Assembly: GCA_965215995.1 (NCBI GenBank)
Contig: OZ244128.1
Span: forward strand, 4,278,001-4,342,000
Length of the DNA stretch: 64,000 nucleotides
Reading direction: 5' to 3'
Source of the DNA: SZUA-309 sp965215995
GTDB lineage: Bacteria > Pseudomonadota > Gammaproteobacteria > Pseudomonadales > Azotimanducaceae
The translations under genes and the position numbers were made by a program. Of the stretch, positions 27,420-36,173 are shown piece by piece (the first letter of the stretch is position 1; every line of letters begins with the position of its first letter). The notes under the pieces were generated by a model. It was given only the letters and a program-made list of their open reading frames with translations. It was not told the DNA's origin and did no database searches.

Positions 27420-27945
27420 GGCTGTCTGATTGCTTCTCCAGTGCCTCGATCTGATCGGCGAACTTTGATCTGAACCAGGGTGCCAGCAACGGCAGGTACT
27501 CGAGCTGTATCTCCATCGGCAGGGTGAAGTAGCTGACCCCTGTTTCACCCCGACATCTGTTTGCCCCGCAGTGGCATGGCCAGCTGTCGCCGCCCGGGTT
27601 GTTGACAAGGTAATCCACGGTGATCTCTTCGCCTGCCTCGATGTTTCGACGGGCATGAGAAGTCACGTCGCCATTCTCCCGGTGCAGGTAGTAGGCGTTC
27701 GGGTTGCAGCTGTGGTTCATATGCCGGTCCGGGAAGGCAACCAGGACCATCCGGCCGTCCGGATAGGTGCAGTGCTCCGGGCGCTCGCCTGCTTCCGGCC
27801 GCAAGGGCGCCTCGGGGGTGATCTCCCGTTCGTACTTGAGCGTGCGAATGGGTTCTCCCGCTCGAAACGGTCGGCAGGCGAAGATGCCCAGGCCTTCGAT
27901 CGGTGATGCCCTTACCTCAATGGCGTCCGTGGGTGCTTCGCTCAT
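27406..27945 (-). CDS. bacterial SET-domain methyltransferase
   Basis: About 179 residues. The SET core shows NHSCNPNAYY, the GEEITVDY motif that forms the SAM and substrate knot, and a post-SET cysteine cluster (CHCGANRCRG) able to bind zinc with a core Cys. Such domains methylate lysines and are uncommon in bacteria. The start at 27945 (MSEAPTD) avoids overlap with the esterase gene; an in-frame extension to 28032 would overlap it. Confidence 0.85.
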   Translation of the reverse strand: MSEAPTDAIEVRASPIEGLGIFACRPFRAGEPIRTLKYEREITPEAPLRPEAGERPEHCTYPDGRMVLVAFPDRHMNHSCNPNAYYLHRENGDVTSHARRNIEAGEEITVDYLVNNPGGDSWPCHCGANRCRGETGVSYFTLPMEIQLEYLPLLAPWFRSKFADQIEALEKQSDSLSRP

Positions 27946-27961
27946 GGCATCAGGCGATCGA

Positions 27962-29779
27962 TCAGAAGCGACTGAATTCGCTCGGGTCGAACTGGGCGCA
28001 ACCATCCGGTCCAAAACTGTCGTACTCGGCACGATCCAGCTCCGGCCAGCCGAAGTTGGTCACGTAGAGCTGGCAACGCTCCTCAGCATCGGCAATGGTG
28101 GTGTCCGCGGCGAGCTCCGCCTTGATGCTCTCCCTGGAGACTTCGTCAGTGGTCATTCGAATACCGCCGTCTTCGACGGTATCCAGAATGATCGATCGTT
28201 GGCCGTCCGTGCCCCAGGCGAGCCAGGGTACTTCGTTGCCATCCCGGCCGCTGTCGGGATCGCCGTTCAGAGCAAACTCGGCCCAGTAGGATTGCATGCT
28301 GCTGGATAGGCCATCCTTGCCGGGACTGGCGCTGAAGAAATCACCGAGGGCAGCGAAGCCGCCTTCGAAGTCACCGAACACGAACGGGATTTCCAGGCCG
28401 TGTGCAGCACCAAGGGCTTTGGAGAGGTCGTAGCCCATGACGGTGGGCTCCTCGTCCCAGTCGAAGCGGTAGGTGTAGACGTTCTTGTTTCCGGCCGCCG
28501 TCATGAATCTGGCCAGTGAGTCCACACCCCGCTCCTTCCAGGCAAGCGCCCCGTACTTCACGGCGCGCAGATAAGCGCCCTCGTCTTTCAGGCGCGGGAA
28601 GAAGAACAGGAACGTATCCAGGTTTTCCGGCGACTGAGCCATGAACAGGGACGGCTCGTCCCGGTTGGTGCCCAGAATCACCGGCACCGCATTGTGGTTG
28701 TCCGGGTTCGAGAAGATCTCCTCGGTGCTGAGCGCCGGCAGCACATGACCATCGCCGAAGCTGTCGGGAGTGTTGATCATCCCGGCAAAGGCCTCGTCTG
28801 CAAACAGGCTGAGGATCTCTTCGGCGGATTTGCTGTAAAGGTATTCCCGGGTGGCGGCCGGTCCCATGTCGGCGTGGTATGTGCGGGCGGCCTCCAGGTC
28901 AGCCACGGTGCCGTCCTGGACCAGCAGCTTGCTGGCGATCTCCGGTGCGGAGTTCGGATGGCCGCCATCCGCTTCGAAGTTCCGGGCAGAAGCCATGCTG
29001 TTCGGGTTGAAGCCGCCGGATTGAACGATGGCGCGGTGGAACAGGCCCTCCGCCAGGGGTGAGGCCATCATGGCCAGGGTGTCGAAGGCGCCGGCAGACT
29101 CACCAAAGACGGTGACATTACCCGGGTCGCCGCCGAAGCCGGCGATGTTGTCGCGCGTCCACTCGAGGGCGGCAAGGATGTCCAGGGTGCCGTAGTTGCC
29201 GGAGTCATCCAGCGGGTTGCCGCGGCTGAGGTCCGGGTGTGCGAACCAGCCGAAGGGACCCAGCCGGTAGTTGATGGTCACCACGATCACGTTCTGATTC
29301 GCGGCCAGCGTCGCGCCGTTGTAAGAGCCGCCGTCGCCGATGGTGTTGCCGCCGCCATGAATCCAGAACATGACCGGCAGGTTGCTGGCATTGACGGGTG
29401 CCCAGACGTTGAGGAATAGACAGTCTTCCTCGCCGACGCTCACTCGATCCGGCTCGCCCGGACCGCCGGAAAGCCGGTTTTTCATCTGCGGGCAGATGTT
29501 GCCCGGCCCCAGCGCCTCGATCACTCCGTCCCAGCGGCTAGGCGGTTGCGGCGCCCGCCAGCGGAGGTTCCCGGCAGGCGGTTCGGCAAAGGGAATGCCC
29601 ATCCAGGCCCGGGTGCCGTGCTTATCGATAAAGCCGACCACGTCACCGGCAGCGGTGCTGCGCAAGGTAACGTCGTCGCGAACCACGGGCTCCGGGGCTG
29701 GTTCCGGCCGGCTGATGAACGTGAAGTAGCCGATCACAGCAACGGAAATCAGGATCAATGCGAGGGCGAATCTCTTCAT
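27962..29779 (-). CDS. type-B carboxylesterase
   Basis: A 605-residue carboxylesterase/para-nitrobenzyl esterase. An N-terminal hydrophobic segment (ALALILISVAVIGYFTFI) anchors or exports it. Signatures are EDCLFLNVW, the oxyanion HGGG, catalytic Ser in FGESAGA, and the later acidic and His regions (GTNRDEPS, GAAHGLEIPFVFG). Acts on carboxylic esters, probably outside the cytosol. Confidence 0.92.
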   Translation of the reverse strand: MKRFALALILISVAVIGYFTFISRPEPAPEPVVRDDVTLRSTAAGDVVGFIDKHGTRAWMGIPFAEPPAGNLRWRAPQPPSRWDGVIEALGPGNICPQMKNRLSGGPGEPDRVSVGEEDCLFLNVWAPVNASNLPVMFWIHGGGNTIGDGGSYNGATLAANQNVIVVTINYRLGPFGWFAHPDLSRGNPLDDSGNYGTLDILAALEWTRDNIAGFGGDPGNVTVFGESAGAFDTLAMMASPLAEGLFHRAIVQSGGFNPNSMASARNFEADGGHPNSAPEIASKLLVQDGTVADLEAARTYHADMGPAATREYLYSKSAEEILSLFADEAFAGMINTPDSFGDGHVLPALSTEEIFSNPDNHNAVPVILGTNRDEPSLFMAQSPENLDTFLFFFPRLKDEGAYLRAVKYGALAWKERGVDSLARFMTAAGNKNVYTYRFDWDEEPTVMGYDLSKALGAAHGLEIPFVFGDFEGGFAALGDFFSASPGKDGLSSSMQSYWAEFALNGDPDSGRDGNEVPWLAWGTDGQRSIILDTVEDGGIRMTTDEVSRESIKAELAADTTIADAEERCQLYVTNFGWPELDRAEYDSFGPDGCAQFDPSEFSRF

Positions 29780-29865
29780 GGTGGGTCTCTCTCCTTATGC
29801 ACTTATTCTAGGCCCAAATTCACCGAGATGTGCCAGAATAGTGGGGCTGAAGAGGAGGGATAGGC

Positions 29866-31563
29866 ATGGCAGCGCATGATCTGGTGATCCGCGGCGGAAC
29901 CCTGATAGACGGCAGTGGAGGCGATCGCTTTTCAGCCGATCTGGCGGTCAGCGATGGCGTGATCACCGAGATCGGCAAGGTGGATGGCCAGGGCCGGGAA
30001 GAGCTGGATGCCACCGGCGCTCTGGTCACACCTGGCTTTGTCGATATCCACACCCACTACGATGGCCAGGCAACCTGGTCGAACCGAATGGCCCCCTCCA
30101 GCCACCACGGCGTCACGACGGTGGTGATGGGGAACTGCGGTGTTGGCTTCGCGCCAGTGCGGCCTACGGACCACGATCTTCTGGTGGAGCTGATGGAGGG
30201 GGTGGAAGACATCCCGGGAGTGGTTCTGAAAGAAGGTGTGCCCTGGGCCTGGGAATCGTTCCCCGAGTACATGGACTATCTGGCCGAACGCCAGTTCGAT
30301 ATGGATATCGGTGCGCAGTTGCCGCACGCAGCGCTGCGCGTCTACGTCATGGGCCAGCGCGGGGCGGATCGGGAGCCGGCGACGTCTGAGGACATCGCGG
30401 AAATGCGGCGCCTGACGGCGGACGCCATTCGTTCTGGTGCCATGGGCTTCTCGTCCTCCCGCACCCTGAATCATCGAAGCAGCAAAGGGGCGCCCACCCC
30501 GTCGCTGACCGCGGAAGTCGACGAGATGGTCGGCATTGCGAATGGCCTCAAAGATGCGGGCGCTGGGGTGATGGAGATGATCTCCGATTTCGGTGATCTC
30601 GCCAGTGAGTTCAACCTGCTGGAAGACATGGTCGCCAGCAGTGGCCGGCCGATGAGCCTCTCTTTAGCGCAGGGGCTCTCGCCCAATGGCTGGCGGAAGA
30701 TCCTGGCTCGGATCGATCAGGCCAGTGAGCGCGGCCATGTGATGCGGGGTCAGGTGGCACCCAGGCCCATCGGCATCATGTTCGGCTTGACCGCGAGCCT
30801 GACGCCGTTCACAGGCCGACCCACGTTCATGGCGCTTGCCGGGCTGCCGTTGGCGGAAAAGCTCGATCGACTTAAGGATCCGGAAGTACGGGCGAAAATC
30901 CTTGCCGAGCCGGTATCTCCCGGCTTCGAAGGTCTGCACAAGCGGATGGACGAAGGCCGGAAGCTCTGGGAACTGGGCGATCCGCCGGATTACGAGCCCA
31001 CGCCGGAGATGAGTCTGGCTGCCCGAGCCGAGCGGGAAGGCACGGACGCGTTCTCGTTGGCCTACGATTTACTGTGTAAGAACGACGGCCGCAGCATGCT
31101 CTACAGCCCCTTTGCCAACTACGCGGATGGCAACCTGGATTGCTGTCGCGACATGCTGCTGGCGGACAACACGGTGCCCGGTCTTGGCGATGGTGGTGCC
31201 CATGTAGGCATCATTTCGGATGCGAGCTTTGTGACCACGCTGCTCGCGCACTGGGGCCGGGATCGAACCCGCGGCGAACGGATTCCGCTGGAAGTGCTGG
31301 TCAAGCGGCAGAGCCAGGACACAGCCCGGGCCGTTGGACTTACCGATCGCGGCTGTCTCACGGAAGGTCTGAAGGCAGACGTCAACCTCATCGACTTCGA
31401 CAATCTTCGTGTTCGGGCTCCGGAGATAGTGCACGACCTGCCGAGTGGTGGCGCCCGGCTTGAACAGAAAGCGGACGGTTATCTCGCCACCGTGGTCAGC
31501 GGTCAGGTTACCTATCGTAACGGCGAGGCGACCGACGCTTTACCGGGCCGGCTGATTCGGTGA
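29866..31563 (+). CDS. N-acyl-D-amino-acid deacylase-like amidohydrolase
   Basis: A 565-residue amidohydrolase-superfamily enzyme. Metal-binding HTHYDGQ near residue 65, GNCGVGFAP, and the C-terminal GDGGAHVG match D-aminoacylase/N-acyl-D-amino-acid deacylase proteins. First gene of a plus-strand run with CaiB and a GPH transporter. GAGGAGGGA precedes the ATG. Confidence 0.9.
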   Translation: MAAHDLVIRGGTLIDGSGGDRFSADLAVSDGVITEIGKVDGQGREELDATGALVTPGFVDIHTHYDGQATWSNRMAPSSHHGVTTVVMGNCGVGFAPVRPTDHDLLVELMEGVEDIPGVVLKEGVPWAWESFPEYMDYLAERQFDMDIGAQLPHAALRVYVMGQRGADREPATSEDIAEMRRLTADAIRSGAMGFSSSRTLNHRSSKGAPTPSLTAEVDEMVGIANGLKDAGAGVMEMISDFGDLASEFNLLEDMVASSGRPMSLSLAQGLSPNGWRKILARIDQASERGHVMRGQVAPRPIGIMFGLTASLTPFTGRPTFMALAGLPLAEKLDRLKDPEVRAKILAEPVSPGFEGLHKRMDEGRKLWELGDPPDYEPTPEMSLAARAEREGTDAFSLAYDLLCKNDGRSMLYSPFANYADGNLDCCRDMLLADNTVPGLGDGGAHVGIISDASFVTTLLAHWGRDRTRGERIPLEVLVKRQSQDTARAVGLTDRGCLTEGLKADVNLIDFDNLRVRAPEIVHDLPSGGARLEQKADGYLATVVSGQVTYRNGEATDALPGRLIR

Positions 31564-31570
31564 CAGATGG

Positions 31571-32749
31571 ATGAACGGACCGCTCTCACATATCTGCGTT
31601 CTCGACCTCACCCACGCCCGCGCCGGACCCACGGCCGTGCGCCTGCTCGCCGATTGGGGCGCGGACGTGGTGAAGATCGAGCAACCGGCGGCGAGCGCCG
31701 GTGGTGTCACCGGCGCCAGGCGCGGGCCGGATGAGCAGAACCTGCATCGCAACAAGCGCAGCCTGACCCTGAATTTGAAGGAGCCGGACGGCTTGCGCAT
31801 CTTCCTCGATCTGGCGCACGAGGCGGATGTGATCGTCGAGAACTTCAAGGCAGAGGTGAAGCATCGCCTCGGCGTTGACTACGAGTCGGTCAAAGCCGTC
31901 AATCCCAGCATCATCTACGCCAGCATTTCCGGCTTTGGTCAGGATGGTCCGTATGGGGAGCGTGCCGGGGTGGATCAGATCGTGCAGGGCATGTCTGGAC
32001 TCATGTCGATTACCGGTGAGCCGGGCAGCGGTCCCTGGCGGGTGGGCATCGCCATCAGCGATACGTCTGCCGGCATGTTTCTCGGTCAGGGCATTCTCAT
32101 GGCGCTCCTGCATCGGGAACGGACGGGCGAAGGGCAGTGGGTGCACACCTCGCTGCTCGAGGCCATGATGAACAAGCTGGATTTCCAGGGCGCGCGTTAC
32201 ACCATGAACGGCGAGATTCCCGAGCAGCAAGGCAACGATCATCCTTATCAGGTGCCCATGGGCACCTATCGCTCCGCAGACGGACTGGTGAACGTGGCTG
32301 CACCCAGCCAACGGCTCTGGGAGAGGATGTGCGCGGCGCTGGATGCCGATGAGCTGCTCAACAATCCGGATTACCGGAAAGGTCGCGACCGGGCGGCCAG
32401 GAATGCGCAGCTGTCCGAGGCGCTGAATGCCCTGTTCTCCAACTTCAGCACCGCAGAGCTGGTCTTGAAGCTGAACGAGGCCGGCGTGCCCTGTGGTCCG
32501 GTGAACAACATTGGCGAGGGTTTCGAGGATGAGCAGGTGAAGTACCTGCAGATGGCCAAGGCCGCGGCGCACGCGGAGCTTGGCGATCTCAACCTGATCC
32601 GCTCGCCGATCAATCTCTCTGCATTTCCTCAATCGGAGACCTTTGATCATGCCGCACCCGATCCGGGACAGGATAGCGAGTCCGTGCTGGAAGAAGCAGG
32701 GTACTCAGCGGAACGCATCGCCCAGTTCAAAGCTGCCGGCGTGATTTGA
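31571..32749 (+). CDS. CaiB/BaiF-family CoA transferase
   Basis: A 392-residue class III CoA transferase. The CoA-binding start (LSHICVLDLTHARAGP), the NKRSLTLNLKEPDG region and the FGQDGPYGERAGVD segment with its catalytic Asp at or near the conserved position are visible. Moves CoA between carboxylic acids. It lies seven bases after the amidohydrolase stop, which indicates a catabolic operon where the freed acid is activated. Confidence 0.92.
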   Translation: MNGPLSHICVLDLTHARAGPTAVRLLADWGADVVKIEQPAASAGGVTGARRGPDEQNLHRNKRSLTLNLKEPDGLRIFLDLAHEADVIVENFKAEVKHRLGVDYESVKAVNPSIIYASISGFGQDGPYGERAGVDQIVQGMSGLMSITGEPGSGPWRVGIAISDTSAGMFLGQGILMALLHRERTGEGQWVHTSLLEAMMNKLDFQGARYTMNGEIPEQQGNDHPYQVPMGTYRSADGLVNVAAPSQRLWERMCAALDADELLNNPDYRKGRDRAARNAQLSEALNALFSNFSTAELVLKLNEAGVPCGPVNNIGEGFEDEQVKYLQMAKAAAHAELGDLNLIRSPINLSAFPQSETFDHAAPDPGQDSESVLEEAGYSAERIAQFKAAGVI

Positions 32750-32765
32750 GCGGACAGTCAAAACG

Positions 32766-34106
32766 GTGTTAGAGAATTCCAGCAGCCGGCTGACGCCGGG
32801 TCAGCGGGTCGGGTATGCGGTTGGCGACCTGGGTATCAACCTCTACTTCATTTCCGCCGGCACCTATCTGCTTTACTTCTACACCGACGTGTTCGGCATC
32901 TCCGCGGCAGTTGCCGCCAGCGTGCTGCTGGTGGCCCGGGTGGTGGATGCGGTGACCGACCCGTTGATGGGCATGATCGCCGAGCGCACGCATAGCCGAT
33001 GGGGCAGGTTGCGGCCCTACGTTCTCTTTGGCGCCGTACCGCTCGGGGTGTCGAGCGTCTTCATGTTTTCCACCCCGGATCTCTCCGAGGCAGGCAAGAT
33101 CTGGTGGGCGTACACCACCTACATTCTGTTCGGCATCCTCTATACGGTGGTAGGCATTCCGTACTCCGCGCTCACCTCCTCCCTCACCAGCAATCACCAC
33201 GAGCGAACGCTCCTTTCCACGATTCGCATGGCCTTTGCGTTCAGCGGCGGCTACGTGATTTCCGTCGGCACCCTGCCGCTGGTAGGGATGTTCGAAACGG
33301 CGCAAACCGGCTTCCAGATCGTGATGATTGGTTTCTCCATCGTGGCCACCGGGCTACTTTGGCTCACCTTCGCCTCGACCAGAGAACGGGTGCAACCGCC
33401 GGCGACACAGAAGCTCAGCCTCGCCGACAGCCTCGCGGCGGTGTTTAGAAATCCGCCGCTACTGGTGGTGATCGTGCTGTTCACGGGTGGCATGCTGTCG
33501 TTCACCATCCGCCAGACCGTGACCGTCTACTTCCTGAAGTACAACGTCGGTCGCGCGGATCTGGTGCCCTACTTCTTCGGCATCACCATGCCGGTGATGA
33601 TCGTCGGACTTCTGGCCGTACCGAAGCTGGCAGCACGGTTCGGCAAGGCCGGTGGCATCATGGTGGGAGCGGTTGTGACCATCGTTGGTTGCATCGGTCT
33701 CTACCTCACGCCCTATGACTCGATCGTCGGGATCTTCTTCTTCTCCTGCGTGATGGCGCTGGGCGGCACGCCGATTGCCGTGCTTGGCTGGGCCATGGTT
33801 CCGGACACGGTGGAGTACGCTCAGTGGAAACTGGGGTTCCGGGCAGACGGCGCGATCTTCTCGTTCGCAAGCTTCTTTCAGAAGCTAGCGAAGGCCGTAG
33901 GTGGGGCAGGGGTGGCAGCCGCGTTGGCCGCAGCCGGTTACGTGGCGAATGTTGAGCAGACGGAGGCGTCAATGAACGCCATTCATCTGATGATGACAAT
34001 GGCGCCCGCCGCGGTCATGGTGCTCATGATTCTGGTTGCGTCGTTCTACCGGTTGGATGAAGACACTCATTCGGAGATCGTTGCCGAGATCGAAGCCCGG
34101 GGTTGA
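32766..34106 (+). CDS. GPH-family (glycoside-pentoside-hexuronide) MFS symporter
   Basis: A 446-residue cation symporter with 12 helices. GPH signatures are YAVGDLGINLYF at the start, DAVTDPLMGMIAERTHSRWGRLRPYVLFGA between helices 2 and 3, and DTVEYAQWKLGFRADGAIFS in the second half. It is 16 bases downstream of the CaiB gene with a GTG start, and likely imports the substrate of that operon. Confidence 0.92.
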   Translation: MLENSSSRLTPGQRVGYAVGDLGINLYFISAGTYLLYFYTDVFGISAAVAASVLLVARVVDAVTDPLMGMIAERTHSRWGRLRPYVLFGAVPLGVSSVFMFSTPDLSEAGKIWWAYTTYILFGILYTVVGIPYSALTSSLTSNHHERTLLSTIRMAFAFSGGYVISVGTLPLVGMFETAQTGFQIVMIGFSIVATGLLWLTFASTRERVQPPATQKLSLADSLAAVFRNPPLLVVIVLFTGGMLSFTIRQTVTVYFLKYNVGRADLVPYFFGITMPVMIVGLLAVPKLAARFGKAGGIMVGAVVTIVGCIGLYLTPYDSIVGIFFFSCVMALGGTPIAVLGWAMVPDTVEYAQWKLGFRADGAIFSFASFFQKLAKAVGGAGVAAALAAAGYVANVEQTEASMNAIHLMMTMAPAAVMVLMILVASFYRLDEDTHSEIVAEIEARG

Positions 34107-34152
34107 ACCCGGCTTCGACCCTATCGCACGGGCTGAAAGTCCTTAAGTGAAC

Positions 34153-34314
34153 TCAGCTCTGCCGGGGTGCGAGAGGCACCGCAACCACCATGGCGATGAA
34201 GATCGCCGGAATCACTGCCAGAACGCCGAAGCCTTCGGCGGCGAGTGATGCGTAAGTGCCGAGCGCGGCGAGTATGGCCAGAACGCCGGCAGCCGCTAAT
34301 CGAAAGTAGTTCAT
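34153..34314 (-). CDS. small membrane protein
   Basis: A 53-residue protein made of two hydrophobic helices (AAAGVLAILAALGTYASLA and VLAVIPAIFIAMVVAVPLA). No family recognised. Convergent with the GPH transporter gene. Confidence 0.55.
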   Translation of the reverse strand: MNYFRLAAAGVLAILAALGTYASLAAEGFGVLAVIPAIFIAMVVAVPLAPRQS

Positions 34315-34470
34315 GGAAGCAGTCTCATAGATTTTGATGGCGCGGAGAGTACTCATCGCTCACAAAAATTCTGAGACTCAGGTCACGGACCGATTGCCCA
34401 CCCGACCGAAGGTCGAATTGGATTGATCAGAAGCAGATGGACCGCAGATAAGTCGGGCCCAGGAAGGGGT

Positions 34471-35175
34471 TCAGTGGATCTCGGCGGCGTCCCCCCAGGC
34501 CTTGCGCAAGCGTTCCATGTTGAAGCCCGGTTCCTGGGCTGCGCTGATGATCACGGCTTCGCGCTTGGCGATGTCTGCCGCCGCCGCAGGCACATCGGCG
34601 GCCACCGCCCAGGGAATGACGACCGCGCCATGTTGATCTGCATGGATCAGATCGCCGGATTCCACCCGCATGCCCGCCACGGTTACCGGACGGCCGTAGT
34701 CCACCGGATGAACGAAGGCATGGGAGGGTCCGACCCGGTCGGCCAGCATCTGAAAACCCTCGGCGATGTCCGGCAGATCCCGAACGCTGCCGTCCGTGAC
34801 CAGGCCGAGGCAGCCCATGCCTTTGTGGATGTTGCTGTTCACCTCGCCCCACCAGGAGCCGTAGCCTCGGGCGTCGCCGTCCAGGTCCTGAATGACCATG
34901 ATGGCGGGCTTAGGGCCTTCATCCACATAGGCGTAGTAAGCCTCCTGCATGGCGCGAGCCTCTGCGCCTTTGCGGTCGCTCGGATGTTGTGCCCGAATCG
35001 AGGCGGTGCGAGCGACGCCTACCATGGGCGGCAGTTCCGGCCGTGTGCAGACAAGGGGCTGCACGCTGTAGCCATAGCCGCGACGCTCAGGGGCGACGAT
35101 TTCCAACGCGTTGCAGACCGTGGGCGTATCCAGCTTCATGAGCTCGGAGCGCAGTGCGTCCGTCAATTCGGTCAT
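34471..35175 (-). CDS. RraA-family/HMG aldolase-like protein
   Basis: A 234-residue member of the RraA-like family, which includes 4-hydroxy-4-methyl-2-oxoglutarate and oxaloacetate-type aldolases. The motif WGEVNSNIHKGMGCLGLVTDG with following SVRDL supplies the metal and substrate residues. AAGGAGG precedes the ATG at 35175, which overlaps the alpha/beta hydrolase stop, so the two are translationally coupled. Confidence 0.85.
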   Translation of the reverse strand: MTELTDALRSELMKLDTPTVCNALEIVAPERRGYGYSVQPLVCTRPELPPMVGVARTASIRAQHPSDRKGAEARAMQEAYYAYVDEGPKPAIMVIQDLDGDARGYGSWWGEVNSNIHKGMGCLGLVTDGSVRDLPDIAEGFQMLADRVGPSHAFVHPVDYGRPVTVAGMRVESGDLIHADQHGAVVIPWAVAADVPAAAADIAKREAVIISAAQEPGFNMERLRKAWGDAAEIH

Positions 35176-36104
35176 GCCAGTACCTCCTTTAAGCATTCGG
35201 CGATTTCCGCTTCGTTATCCTGGCGAATCCATTCCAGGCAGAGGGCCTTGACGGCCATGGCGACGGCCACCGGTTCATCGAAGGTGAGGTGATGATAGGT
35301 GCCCGGGATCTTGAAGATCGGCAGCTTGCCAGCAGTGATCTCCGCCATGTGCTCTGCATAGAAGGCCCCTTCGTCATCGCTTTCTTCGCCGAGGATCACG
35401 GCGCTCCGGCAAGGCAGGGCGGCGAACTTGTCGCGCTGATCGATGCCCATTTCCAGATGGTCGAAGAGTGCCGGGTCGAATTTCCAGGTCCAGCCGCCTT
35501 CCACCTGGCGCAGGCTTTTCTCGGCGATGTAGGCGAGTACTTCCGGGCACTTCACGGGTTGCTCGGGCACGTAGCGGAAGCGTCCGAGGGCTGTCGCCTT
35601 ATCCTCGTACACCCGGGTCTTCCGGCCAGGTTGCACGCCATCCCGCTCCGCCCGCATGCCCCACTCCAAGTACTGCTCCGGTGGTGCGGTGGTGAAGTCC
35701 ATGAAGATCAGGCCGCCCAGGTTCTGCCCATGATAGTGGCCGGTTTCGAGTACGGTGAAGCCTCCGAAGCTGTGGCCCACCACAAAAGGGCGAGCGCCGA
35801 GATCAGCCGCTTCGCAGACGGTCGCCACCTCCTTGGCCAGCAGCTCGCCGGTGTATTTCTCGCGCCAGCCGCTGTCCCCATTGCCGGAAGAATCCAGGGC
35901 GACGACGCGGAACTGATCGGCGAGAAAGGGTGCCACGAAACGGTACCACTCGAGATGGGCGTTGCTGCCATGAACCAATGCAATGCCCGGATTGCCCGCC
36001 TCGCCCCAGGTCTCGTAGTGAATGGATGCGCCGTCCACCATGACGTCGCCGGGTTCCGACGGCACAGCCAGGGCGCGATCAAACCAGAAAGGTGTGTCGC
36101 TCAT
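35172..36104 (-). CDS. alpha/beta hydrolase
   Basis: A 310-residue alpha/beta-fold hydrolase with nucleophile Ser in VGHSFGG, oxyanion region VHGSNAHLEW, and His in TYHHLTFDEP. Cytosolic. First gene of a two-gene operon with the RraA-like gene, suggesting a hydrolase-then-aldolase or decarboxylase sequence on one substrate. Confidence 0.85.
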   Translation of the reverse strand: MSDTPFWFDRALAVPSEPGDVMVDGASIHYETWGEAGNPGIALVHGSNAHLEWYRFVAPFLADQFRVVALDSSGNGDSGWREKYTGELLAKEVATVCEAADLGARPFVVGHSFGGFTVLETGHYHGQNLGGLIFMDFTTAPPEQYLEWGMRAERDGVQPGRKTRVYEDKATALGRFRYVPEQPVKCPEVLAYIAEKSLRQVEGGWTWKFDPALFDHLEMGIDQRDKFAALPCRSAVILGEESDDEGAFYAEHMAEITAGKLPIFKIPGTYHHLTFDEPVAVAMAVKALCLEWIRQDNEAEIAECLKEVLA

Positions 36105-36173
36105 TTACTAACTCAGAAATCGAAGCGAGCGAGAATAACACAGGGCCGCGCCTTTCCCCTCAGGCCGATTCTC

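Noticed and set aside
31586..32650. Long minus-strand open frame opposite the CaiB gene
   Set aside because: Antisense shadow in GC-rich coding DNA; CaiB on the plus strand is unmistakable.
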